From assembly GCA_903912405.1 (NCBI GenBank), contig CAIWHF010000015.1, positions 1-18,332 of the forward strand: a stretch of 18,332 nt of DNA, given 5' to 3'. This DNA comes from an uncultured Bacteroidota bacterium. GTDB lineage: Bacteria; Bacteroidota; Bacteroidia; Chitinophagales; Chitinophagaceae. Below the pieces are notes generated by a model. The model did not search any database and was not told the DNA's origin. It saw only the letters and a list, made by a program, of their open reading frames with translations. Made by a program: the position numbers and the translations under genes. Shown piece after piece: positions 1-7,599 of the stretch (the stretch's first letter is position 1; each line of letters opens with the position of its first letter).

Positions 1-168
1 AAAACAAAAACCTTATTAATTCCGAGAGCGTATTTATGGAATGATACGGCGGTCATTACAAAAGATCAGGATACCTTGCGTGTGGAAACAGGTCTTAAGG
101 ATTATAATAATGTAGAGATCCTTAAAGGAATTACACAAGAAACCGTTTTGCAAAAGCCAGCACTTTAA
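1..168 (+). CDS. HlyD/MacA-type periplasmic adaptor subunit, C-terminal end (partial)
   Basis: The reading frame is open from the window edge and gives 55 residues before TAA. The end reads like the membrane-proximal C-terminal domain of efflux adaptors: a short strand with IPRAYLW, then VETGLKDYNNVEILKGI, the usual 'V..GL.d...VEI..GL..G..VV' ending. Such adaptors link an inner-membrane pump to an outer-membrane channel. The stop codon touches the ATG of the downstream permease with no spacer, so the two genes are surely co-transcribed. The assignment rests on this motif plus the permease and ATPase that follow; the N-terminal lipoyl and hairpin domains lie outside the window. Confidence 0.7.
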   Translation, partial: KTKTLLIPRAYLWNDTAVITKDQDTLRVETGLKDYNNVEILKGITQETVLQKPAL

Positions 169-1428
169 ATGAAGTATAAATTAATTGCAGATATTGCAAA
201 GTCATTATTGCTTGCCCGATGGAAACAAACTTTGATAGCCGCTGTTGGTGTGACCTTTAGTATCACCATGTTTATTACCTTACTAAGTTTTATGTCGGGA
301 TTAAACAATATGTTAGACGGATTAATATTGAATAGAACGCCACATATACGTTTATATAAAGATATTAAGCCAAATGCTCAACAACCTATAACATTAGCTA
401 AGAAAAGGGATACGACCTATAATTTCATTCATTCCATAAAACCGAAACGAGAGCGCATAGAATTGTTTAACAGTGCTACTATTATCAGCGCTTTAAAAGA
501 GGACAAAAGAGTATTAGGGGTGGCGCCCAAAATTGCTACGCAGATTTTTTATAATGTAGGAGTCATGAATATTACCGGTGTCATTAATGGCATTGATATT
601 GAAGCAGAATCAAAATTGTTTTTTTTTAAAGACTATGTAGTGGCGGGTAATTTTATGGATTTAAAAAATGTAACCAACAGTATTATATTAGGTAAGGGTG
701 TTGCCGACAAATTAATGTTGAATATCGGCGATGTGATACAAGTCACGACCAACAAAGGCGAGCAATTACCGCTAAAAGTGGTAGGTTATTTTCAATCCGG
801 TTTGCTGGATATAGACAAGTCGCAGAGTTATTGTTCTATTGCTACTACACAAAAATTATTGGGGGAAGCAAATAATTACATAACCGATTTGCAGATCAAA
901 TTAAAAGATGTGGCTTTAGCACCACCAATGGCAAAAGAAATGCAAGAAAAATTTGGTGTAGATGCCATTGATGTTCAAACTGCCAATGCACAATTTGAAA
1001 CAGGTAGCTCTATTCGTAGTTTAATTTCGTATGCTGTAGGTATTACTTTACTTATTGTTGCTGGCTTTGGTATTTATAATATTTTGAACATGATGATTTA
1101 TGAAAAAATGGATTCTATTGCAATCCTCAAAGCAACTGGTTTTTCAGGAAATGATGTACATGCTATTTTTATAAGTATAGCTTTGAGTATTGGCATCGTA
1201 GGTGGAGCAGGCGGATTGCTTTTAGGCTTTGGATTGTCGAGTATTATAGATCAAATTCCATTTAATACTGCAAGTTTACCAACCGTTAAAACCTATCCTA
1301 TTATTTACAATCCTACCTTTTATATTATTGCTACTATATTCTCGGTAGTCACCACGTACTTCGCTGGATTTTTTCCATCAAGAAAAGCCAGTAAAATTGA
1401 TCCTGTCATCATCATAAGAGGAAAATAA
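169..1428 (+). CDS. ABC transporter permease, FtsX/MacB/LolE type
   Basis: A 419-residue inner-membrane protein with the FtsX-like permease layout. One N-terminal membrane helix lies at about residues 20-42. A large periplasmic domain follows (about 45-283, with the VVAGNFMDL and IILGKGVADKL segments typical of MacB-PCD domains). Three C-terminal helices lie at about 285-308, 330-358 and 382-402. The loop YEKMDSIAILKATGFSG (311-327) and the ending SRKASKIDPVIIIRGK are family hallmarks. The gene begins directly after the adaptor stop and its own stop overlaps the ATPase start by one base. The split permease plus separate ATPase resembles LolCE/LolD or a split MacB. With an adaptor present, export of a small molecule, peptide or lipid from the periplasm is likely; the substrate cannot be told from sequence. 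Confidence 0.9.
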   Translation: MKYKLIADIAKSLLLARWKQTLIAAVGVTFSITMFITLLSFMSGLNNMLDGLILNRTPHIRLYKDIKPNAQQPITLAKKRDTTYNFIHSIKPKRERIELFNSATIISALKEDKRVLGVAPKIATQIFYNVGVMNITGVINGIDIEAESKLFFFKDYVVAGNFMDLKNVTNSIILGKGVADKLMLNIGDVIQVTTNKGEQLPLKVVGYFQSGLLDIDKSQSYCSIATTQKLLGEANNYITDLQIKLKDVALAPPMAKEMQEKFGVDAIDVQTANAQFETGSSIRSLISYAVGITLLIVAGFGIYNILNMMIYEKMDSIAILKATGFSGNDVHAIFISIALSIGIVGGAGGLLLGFGLSSIIDQIPFNTASLPTVKTYPIIYNPTFYIIATIFSVVTTYFAGFFPSRKASKIDPVIIIRGK

Positions 1429-2105
1429 TGAGCGCCATCGTATTAGAAGCCAAACATATTAATAAATCGTTTCATGATCCTATAACCATTCCGGTATTGA
1501 AGGATATTAGCTTTCAATTACGAGAATCGGAATTCGTATCTATTATTGGTAAATCAGGTTGTGGTAAATCTACATTGTTGTATATCCTGTCAACCATGGA
1601 TACCGATTTCGAAGGTGAATTATTAATCAATAATCAATCCGTTGTTGGGGAAACGGATGCAGCGTTAGCCTTGATTCGTAATCAGCATATTGGTTTTGTA
1701 TTTCAGTTTCATTATTTACTCAATGAATTTTCGGTATTAAAAAATGTGATGTTGCCCGGCTTGAAATTGGGACAATACTCGGCTGCTGAAGTGGAGCATA
1801 GAGCGTATGAGAAGTTGCGCATATTAGGTATAGAAAAAGAAGCCTTAAAAAAACCGAATCAATTATCGGGTGGACAAAAACAGCGGGTAGCTATTGCACG
1901 TGCTTTGATTAATGATCCCCTTTTAATTATGGGTGACGAACCCACTGGTAATTTAGATAAAAAGAACAGCGCCATTGTGTTTGATATTTTCAAAGAATTG
2001 GCGGCGTCATACAAACAAACCTTGCTGATTGTTACCCACGACAATGAATTTGCCGCGAATACGCAGCGCATTATAGAAATGGAGGATGGGAAAATCATAA
2101 ATTAA
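1428..2105 (+). CDS. ABC transporter ATP-binding protein, LolD/MacB-type
   Basis: A 225-residue ATPase subunit with every catalytic motif intact: Walker A GKSGCGKST (41-49), Q-loop glutamine 93, signature LSGGQ (146-150), Walker B LLIMGDEP (165-172, catalytic E171) and switch histidine 204. The spacing and the IGFVFQFHYLLNEFSVLKNV stretch match the LolD/MacB/FtsE branch, which drives FtsX-type permeases mechanically. ATG 1428 overlaps the permease stop (TAATG), showing translational coupling. It powers the adaptor-permease pump encoded just upstream. It is the last gene of this operon; a T-rich run follows but no clear hairpin terminator. Confidence 0.93.
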   Translation: MSAIVLEAKHINKSFHDPITIPVLKDISFQLRESEFVSIIGKSGCGKSTLLYILSTMDTDFEGELLINNQSVVGETDAALALIRNQHIGFVFQFHYLLNEFSVLKNVMLPGLKLGQYSAAEVEHRAYEKLRILGIEKEALKKPNQLSGGQKQRVAIARALINDPLLIMGDEPTGNLDKKNSAIVFDIFKELAASYKQTLLIVTHDNEFAANTQRIIEMEDGKIIN

Positions 2106-2336
2106 CCCATTCAACCACCAAAAAATTTACCTTTTTCTCCTTTTTTTTGTTTTTCGTTAAAAACATAATGCGCTATTATATAAGACTTTATGTATAAAAT
2201 ATTCGATTTTTTAATATTTTTTCCAAATTATTTTAACAAACATGCAACTTATTTTTAAAGAAATTGTTAAATTTAGTATAGACAACGGCGGAATCCGAAA
2301 AGCCAATAGAGTAGGAACAACCAAAATTCTTTTATA
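2106..2336. other. AT-rich intergenic region upstream of rhodopsin
   Basis: These 231 bases hold no plausible gene. The first part carries long T runs (around 2131-2155) and no obvious hairpin. I searched for the Bacteroidota vegetative promoter (TTG, about 19 bases, TAnnTTTG). The only -7-like matches are TAAATTTA at 2268-2275 and TATTTTTA at 2250-2257, and neither has a -33 TTG at the right distance. Control of the rhodopsin therefore probably lies here but is not readable by consensus alone. Confidence 0.5.
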
Positions 2337-3053
2337 ATGGAACATTTACAAATTGCAAGCGACAATTATGTTGCATTCACGTTCTTTATTGGAACAATGG
2401 CTATGATGGCGGCCTCAGTATTCTTCTTTTTTGAGTTGAACAACACTGCAAAAGCTTGGAGAACATCCATTTTAGTTTCTGGATTAATTACTTTCATTGC
2501 AGCAGTACACTACTACTACATGAGAGGATACAATTTAGAAACTGGGGATTCACCTACATTCTTTAGATATGTAGACTGGATTTTAACCGTGCCTTTAATG
2601 TGCGTGGAATTTTATTTAATTACCAAAAAAGCTGGTGCTAAAGTAGCTTTACTTTGGAAATTAATCTTCGCATCTCTTGTGATGTTAGTTACTGGTTATT
2701 TCGGAGAAACTATCGATAGAGACAATAGTGTTCTATGGGGTGTAATCTCTGGTGCAGCGTATTTCTATATTGCTTACTTAGTATGGTTTGGCGAAGTAGC
2801 TAAATTGTCACAATCTGCAGGTCCTAATGTTGCTAAAGCAACAAGAATCTTAGCTTGGTTTGTTTTAGTAGGTTGGGCAATTTATCCATTAGGTTATATC
2901 TTGGGTACTCCAGGAGGCTTATTTGGAATGAAATTAGTTGCTGATCCGGCTGCTGCTTCTCATGCAATGGATATCGTATACAATATTGCAGATGCAATTA
3001 ATAAAATTGGATTCGGTCTTGTTATTTATGCTTTAAGCAGAAATGAAGAGTAG
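2337..3053 (+). CDS. Proteorhodopsin, light-driven outward proton pump
   Basis: A 238-residue seven-helix microbial rhodopsin. Motif positions match green proteorhodopsin. The helix C segment RYVDWILTVPLMCVEFY carries proton acceptor D80, T84 and proton donor E91 (the DTE pattern of proton pumps). H58 in AAVHYYYMRG partners the acceptor. K223 in DAINKIGFG is the retinal Schiff-base lysine in helix G. Residue 88, the equivalent of proteorhodopsin position 105, is methionine, which predicts green rather than blue absorption. Family knowledge says light moves protons out of the cytoplasm and adds to proton motive force. The next gene encodes the enzyme that makes its retinal. A strong hairpin terminator right after the stop suggests a mostly monocistronic message. 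No rhodopsin-associated heliorhodopsin or sodium-pump (NDQ) pattern is seen. Confidence 0.96.
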   Translation: MEHLQIASDNYVAFTFFIGTMAMMAASVFFFFELNNTAKAWRTSILVSGLITFIAAVHYYYMRGYNLETGDSPTFFRYVDWILTVPLMCVEFYLITKKAGAKVALLWKLIFASLVMLVTGYFGETIDRDNSVLWGVISGAAYFYIAYLVWFGEVAKLSQSAGPNVAKATRILAWFVLVGWAIYPLGYILGTPGGLFGMKLVADPAAASHAMDIVYNIADAINKIGFGLVIYALSRNEE

Positions 3054-3073
3054 TCTCTAATCTATTCCATATT

Positions 3074-3115
3074 AAAAGAGGCAAATGAATATGTATATAT
3101 TTATTTGCCTCTTTT
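3074..3115 (+). terminator. Rho-independent terminator after rhodopsin
   Basis: A perfect 13-base-pair stem is formed by 3074-3086 (AAAAGAGGCAAAT) and 3103-3115. It can be extended through the intervening AT-rich bases to a small loop near 3093-3096. A run of T follows. It lies 20 bases after the rhodopsin stop and 40 bases before the next start codon, so it should limit read-through into the retinal gene. Confidence 0.85.
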
Positions 3116-3154
3116 TATTTCACCATTAGTTTAATTTTTTTTAACGCAACACTA

Positions 3155-5200
3155 ATGTCTACAAACCCTAGTCAAGATCAATTTTTTGATTACTTATTTA
3201 TCGGATTAGGAGCCGGTAATAGCCTAATGCTATTGTCGTTATTAAAGCACCAATGTCTGGCTGGGAAAAAAGTAGCTATTATTGAATCGGATGAAAAAAA
3301 GTTAAATGATAAAACATATTGTTTTTGGGCTCACGAAACAGATGATTTGGTTGAAGACTTAAAAGCTATTATTGCTTATCAATATACGCATATAGAATTA
3401 CCTAAAGGAACGCTTCAGTCTATTCAGCATCAACCCTATTGCTATATCCGAAGTATTGATTTTTATAACTATACTTTACAAATTTGCGAACAAGAGCAAT
3501 TTCCAATTTATAGAATAGCTGTAGAAGGTATTTATCCAGCAAATGATATTTACCAAGTAAGCACCAATGCCGCTACTTCACTATATGCACAAACTATTTT
3601 TGATAGTAGACCTCCTATTCCCCAACAGCTTGATAAAAAGGAAATTTTTATAAATCAATCCTTTTATGGGTATCATATCAAAACAGTGCAAGAAGTTTTT
3701 GATACGCATGTTTTTGAAATGATGAATTTCGATGTTGATCAAGCAGCCTATACACAGTTTATTTATGTACTCCCCTTTTCCAAGACAGAAGCATTGGTAG
3801 AGCTTACCCGCTTTGGAAAAGAAAAAATAAATAGGGACTATGCAAGTAAAACACTTGATGAACATATTTTAAAAAACTATGGCAGTTATCAAATTATTGC
3901 AGATGAAGTAGGCAATATTCCAATGACTACTTATCAACAAGCAAGTGCAACTCACAAAGGTGTCATACATACAGGGGCTCGCGCTAATTTAATCAAACCC
4001 AGTACTGGCTATGGATTCAAGAATATGTATGTATTTGCTCAAGCCATTTCAAAAAAAATTGCAACTAATCAATTAGAGGGATTACATCAATTTAAATTAC
4101 CAACAAAAAGTAGATTTCAATTCTATGATCGTTTGTTATTGATTATTTTATATTTCTGGCCACATCAAGGAAAAAGTATTTTCAGCAGTTTATTTAAACA
4201 TCAAAAGATTAAGACCATTTTTGATTTTTTAGATGAAAAAACTAAGCTCCAACAAGAAATAAAAATTTTTGCAACATTACCTTTAGTGCCCTTTCTAAAA
4301 GCTTTATATCTATATGCGAAACAAGAGCATCTGCTTCGTTACCTTTTGTTAATTGTTTTGTCTATCACTTACCTTTCTTTAAACGCAATAGATGCCCATA
4401 TAGCAGCTATCTTTTCTTATACCACTGTCATTGCAGGCTTATTGTTTTTAGGGTTGCCACACGGTGCTGTAGACCATATACTCCTTATTAATAAAAAAAC
4501 ACCGCTCCTTATTTTTATCCTGAAATATCTGAGTATTGTTTTTGCATATTTCGTGGGCTGGCATTTTTTCCCCACGCTTTCTTTATGTTGCTTCTTATTA
4601 TTTTCATCTTTTCATTTTGGCGAAGCTGAATTAAAAGAAAATAATATGAAAAAGCAATTAACCGTTTCGCCGCTATCTAGTTTCTTACTAGGGTGCTGTA
4701 TTTTATTAACGATCATTTTTTCTCATTATAGTGCGTCTGCACAAATTATTTCTTTCATCAGTCCGGGCATAAAACAATATTTATTTCCTGCAAATTGGAA
4801 ATTTTTCGTAATACTTATTGTTCTTGCTTCTTGCTTGTATATAAGTATGGCAGCATATTTTAAGGAGGGTAAACTACCTATTACCTTGTTGTTGATTTTA
4901 TGTTTAGGTATGCTGCTTCCTTTAGAATTGGCCTTTGGGTTTTATTTTATATTTCAACATAGTTATAATGCTTGGCAGCATTTGCAATTAGGACTTGATT
5001 TACCAGCCAAAATGCTTTATAAACAAGCTCTTCCTTATACCCTTGGCGCAATTTTAATTGGAGTACTATTTTATTTTCTTTCATCCGCCGCTATAGTTCA
5101 GTGGAGTCAATATGGGGGATTATTTTTTATATTTTTAGCCTGTATCAGTTTGCCTCATTTTGTGCTTATGCATTTATTTTATAAGCAGCGTTTCCAATAA
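3155..5200 (+). CDS. Fused lycopene beta-cyclase (CrtY) / Brp-Blh beta-carotene 15,15'-dioxygenase
   Basis: A 681-residue protein with two full enzyme domains. Residues 1 to about 385 are a lycopene cyclase: dinucleotide-binding FIGLGAGNS (15-23), NDKTYCFW (51-58), VELTR at 215-219 placing E216 at the catalytic FLEET acid, PSTGYGFKN (282-290), and the FYDRLLL...LFKHQ...FDFLDE tail. Residues from about 394 to 681 are a membrane Brp/Blh dioxygenase of about seven hydrophobic helices, with GLPHGAVDH (433-441), SSFHFGE (484-490), QHSYNAWQH (601-609) and LPHFVLMH (666-673). Together they would convert lycopene to beta-carotene and cleave it to two retinals, feeding the adjacent rhodopsin. There is no methionine between M291 and M498, so no ATG allows a separate Blh. 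The domain assignments are firm; substrate hand-over within the fusion is inference. Confidence 0.92.
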   Translation: MSTNPSQDQFFDYLFIGLGAGNSLMLLSLLKHQCLAGKKVAIIESDEKKLNDKTYCFWAHETDDLVEDLKAIIAYQYTHIELPKGTLQSIQHQPYCYIRSIDFYNYTLQICEQEQFPIYRIAVEGIYPANDIYQVSTNAATSLYAQTIFDSRPPIPQQLDKKEIFINQSFYGYHIKTVQEVFDTHVFEMMNFDVDQAAYTQFIYVLPFSKTEALVELTRFGKEKINRDYASKTLDEHILKNYGSYQIIADEVGNIPMTTYQQASATHKGVIHTGARANLIKPSTGYGFKNMYVFAQAISKKIATNQLEGLHQFKLPTKSRFQFYDRLLLIILYFWPHQGKSIFSSLFKHQKIKTIFDFLDEKTKLQQEIKIFATLPLVPFLKALYLYAKQEHLLRYLLLIVLSITYLSLNAIDAHIAAIFSYTTVIAGLLFLGLPHGAVDHILLINKKTPLLIFILKYLSIVFAYFVGWHFFPTLSLCCFLLFSSFHFGEAELKENNMKKQLTVSPLSSFLLGCCILLTIIFSHYSASAQIISFISPGIKQYLFPANWKFFVILIVLASCLYISMAAYFKEGKLPITLLLILCLGMLLPLELAFGFYFIFQHSYNAWQHLQLGLDLPAKMLYKQALPYTLGAILIGVLFYFLSSAAIVQWSQYGGLFFIFLACISLPHFVLMHLFYKQRFQ

Positions 5201-5226
5201 AAAAGCTACCCTTAGGTAGCCTTTTT
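5201..5226 (+). terminator. Terminator after the crtY-blh fusion gene
   Basis: GCTACC (5205-5210) pairs with GGTAGC (5215-5220) around a CTTA loop. It is flanked by A residues on the left and CTTTTT on the right. It starts directly after the stop codon. The A and T flanks let it also serve the convergent minus-strand gene ending at 5252. Confidence 0.8.
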
Positions 5227-5251
5227 AGTTTCTATTTGTGTTTTACATAAT

Positions 5252-6088
5252 TTAGTTTAGCACAAATCGTTCTTTCTGAATAGCATTGCCTTCTTGGTTT
5301 ATATAATAAAGAAGATACATTCCCTTGTTTAAATTAGCATTGAGGTCTATTTGTTTAGACGAAGTGGAGGTAGGGATTTCCAATAGCATCCTTCCGCAGA
5401 GATCATAAATTAGTACTTTTGCAGTTTGCTCGTTAGTTTCTATAGTTGTTTGTCCATTACTAGGATTGGGATAGCATCGATTGATTGTAGTTTGCCCTAT
5501 ACTAGAACCAATACCTGCTGTGCTTGCGCTGCAAGGCATTGCTGTGTTTTGATAGATATTATCAAAATATATTACACCATCTTCTGCTCTGCCCGATAAA
5601 TTAAAGTCAGGGAATACAACTATTTGATCGTAGGTATTTCCAATATGTGCTGAAAAATCAAACGTAAGCATCTCCCATTGTTGAGTCAACGTATTTGTTT
5701 TTTTAATTTCTCCAAGCGACCAATTATCATTTCTCACCAGTTTTATTCCTACATCGCTAATGGTATATTTATAAACCATTATTTTAATAATTTTATTATT
5801 AGCATTGATTGTAAAACTGCCAATTCCTGCATTATGTTGTGTTTCGCATCCGGCCCAAGCTTTGCCTACTTGTAAGGCTGTAAATTTTGCACATGTTTTT
5901 GAACAGTTTATACCTGTTGTATCTGGATTAGCTACAAATTGCAATGCTGGATTGTTGCCATTTTCAAAAACGTTCCAAGCCCAATTGGCTCCAAAACCAT
6001 TTGTTTCAAAGTTGATAGGGATGTTTTGGCTAAGTGCTTTTCCGATGCTCGAAAGCAATACGAAAAGAAGTAAGATGTGTTTTTTCAT
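5252..6088 (-). CDS. Secreted protein with type IX secretion C-terminal sorting domain
   Basis: A 278-residue exported protein of unknown function. Residues 1-20 form a signal peptide (positive start, LLLFVLLSSIGKALS, cleavage near Q21). Residues 22 to about 180 look like a single beta-sandwich module beginning INFETNGFGANWAW and ending VIYFDNIYQN, similar to carbohydrate-binding-like modules seen in Bacteroidota surface proteins. Cysteines 62, 66 and 81 may form a disulfide. Residues 205-278 (CYPNPSNGQTTIE...LNKGMYLLYYINQ...ERFVLN) are a T9SS type A sorting domain, so the mature protein is exported and probably anchored or released at the cell surface. No catalytic domain is present, so binding or adhesion is more likely than catalysis. 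It follows mnmE by 85 bases on the same strand and probably has its own promoter. Confidence 0.85.
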   Translation of the reverse strand: MKKHILLLFVLLSSIGKALSQNIPINFETNGFGANWAWNVFENGNNPALQFVANPDTTGINCSKTCAKFTALQVGKAWAGCETQHNAGIGSFTINANNKIIKIMVYKYTISDVGIKLVRNDNWSLGEIKKTNTLTQQWEMLTFDFSAHIGNTYDQIVVFPDFNLSGRAEDGVIYFDNIYQNTAMPCSASTAGIGSSIGQTTINRCYPNPSNGQTTIETNEQTAKVLIYDLCGRMLLEIPTSTSSKQIDLNANLNKGMYLLYYINQEGNAIQKERFVLN

Positions 6089-6120
6089 AGATTGGTTTTA
6101 AGACTGTGAAACAAATGCAC

Positions 6121-6155
6121 AGTTTACAAACTATAAAAAATATACTTTATAAAGT
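6121..6155. repeat. Two adjacent short palindromes upstream of the T9SS gene
   Basis: The 12-base sequence ACTTTATAAAGT (6144-6155) is a perfect palindrome. AGTTTACAAACT (6121-6132) has 5-base inverted arms around a 2-base centre. Both lie in the 85-base gap between the mnmE stop and the T9SS gene start. They could be operator sites or chance AT-rich symmetry. Neither makes a GC-rich terminator stem. Confidence 0.35.
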
Positions 6156-6173
6156 TAATGCTTTTATTGGGGA

Positions 6174-7595
6174 TTATTTGCCGATACAAAATTTTCCGAA
6201 GATCGCCCCTAAGATATCTCTATCATGTTGAATACTGCCGGTAATACTACCAATGGCATATAAGCATCTGCGAATATCTAAACTTAGCAAATCTCCTGAT
6301 AGACCTTGTTCCATACCTTGTTTCACATCGTGTAAGGCAGTCATAGCACTCAGTAAGGCTGTATGATGTCGCTCATTCGTAACAATCAAATCATTGGTAT
6401 CTCCTGTAAAGGATTGCGCAATTGTGCTTAAGGTAGTTTGCACTTGGTTGATACCTTCACCTGTTTTTGCTGCAAAAGCAATATGGCGCAAGCCCTTGCT
6501 AGATAAGTATTCCGACCAAGTTGCGAGCTTGTCAGCACTAATAAGATCAAGCTTTGTAAGGCAAATGAGGAATGGAATATCGGTTCTTATATATTGTTGT
6601 ATATCGTGAAAGACGGTTTCATGTATCGGTTCTTGCGCATCAATTAAGTACAAAATGATACGCGCTTGTTCCATTTTCTCTTTGGCTTTTTCAATGCCTA
6701 TTTTTTCTATTACATCTTCTGTGTCTCTGAGTCCAGCCGTATCAATTAAGCGAAAAGGAAAACCATCAATCGCAAATACTTCTTCTATAGTATCGCGTGT
6801 AGTGCCTGCTATGGCACTTACAATTGCGCGGTCTTCTTGCAGCAACGCATTGAGTAGCGTGCTTTTACCCGCATTGGGTTTGCCCACAATGGCAACGGGT
6901 ATGCCCGCTTTTAGTACATTTCCATATTTAAAGGATTGAATAATAGGTTGGATATGTGCTTCTATTTTTTCAATTAATTGTATTAGCGCAGAGCGATCTG
7001 CGAAGGCTACATCTTCTTGACTAAAATCTAATTCTAATTCAATAAGGGCGGCAAAATGAATGAGTTCATCCCGCAAAACTTGTAGTGCTTTTGAAAAGCC
7101 ACCACGCATTTGATGCATGGCAATATCATGTGCCGTTTTATGACTAGAGGCAATTAAATCGGCCACCGCTTCTGCTTGGGTGAGGTCCATTTTGCCATTT
7201 AAGAAAGCACGCTGTGTAAAAGCGCCTGGACTAGCTAACTCGGCACCAACAGTTATGCATAATTGCAAAACCCGTTGTAAAATATAGGACGAACCATGAC
7301 AACTAATTTCAATCGTATCTTCTCCGGTATAACTTTTTGGGCCTTTGAAAAGACTGATGACCACTTCGTCCACAAGTCCTTCCATAGGAATGCTAGAGAG
7401 TGGCAAATGTTTGTATTCAGGCACTACGATATGTCCAAAATGCAGCGTATGGGTTGCTTGCTCGGCAAGATTTTTGCCTTTAAATAATTGTTGGGTGATG
7501 GCTATAGCTTCAGGTCCACTCAATCGAATAACGCCAATAGCACCGGCTCCTGAGGGTGTAGCAATGGCAACGATGGTAGCAGTAGGTGCTTGCAC
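6174..7595 (-). CDS. mnmE: tRNA uridine-5-carboxymethylaminomethyl modification GTPase MnmE
   Basis: A 473-residue protein of normal family length that, with MnmG, installs the cmnm5 group on the wobble uridine of certain tRNAs. The N-terminal formyl-THF-binding domain begins TIVAIATPSGAGAIGVIRLSG. The G domain shows P-loop GKPNAGKS (238-245), G2 TTRDT (265-269), G3 DTAG (285-288) and G4 TKLD (347-350). The C-terminus ends in the invariant CIGK (470-473) whose cysteine is needed for modification. G4 has threonine in place of the usual asparagine, a variant also found in Rac-type GTPases. The start is GTG, read from CAC at 7593-7595; it lies 4 bases after the lepB stop, so the two genes form an operon. 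Confidence 0.97.
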   Translation of the reverse strand: MQAPTATIVAIATPSGAGAIGVIRLSGPEAIAITQQLFKGKNLAEQATHTLHFGHIVVPEYKHLPLSSIPMEGLVDEVVISLFKGPKSYTGEDTIEISCHGSSYILQRVLQLCITVGAELASPGAFTQRAFLNGKMDLTQAEAVADLIASSHKTAHDIAMHQMRGGFSKALQVLRDELIHFAALIELELDFSQEDVAFADRSALIQLIEKIEAHIQPIIQSFKYGNVLKAGIPVAIVGKPNAGKSTLLNALLQEDRAIVSAIAGTTRDTIEEVFAIDGFPFRLIDTAGLRDTEDVIEKIGIEKAKEKMEQARIILYLIDAQEPIHETVFHDIQQYIRTDIPFLICLTKLDLISADKLATWSEYLSSKGLRHIAFAAKTGEGINQVQTTLSTIAQSFTGDTNDLIVTNERHHTALLSAMTALHDVKQGMEQGLSGDLLSLDIRRCLYAIGSITGSIQHDRDILGAIFGKFCIGK

Positions 7596-7599
7596 AAAT

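Noticed and set aside
3132..3139. TAATTTTT as -7 element for the crtY-blh fusion
   Set aside because: The nearest TTTG is 24 bases upstream and lies inside the terminator stem; spacing is off from the 19 bases seen at other genes.
3581..3865. 94-residue minus-strand open frame
   Set aside because: It is antisense to the CrtY domain, whose motifs are clear on the plus strand.
5805..6101. 98-residue plus-strand open frame
   Set aside because: It lies antisense within the T9SS protein gene and its sequence has no domain-like character.
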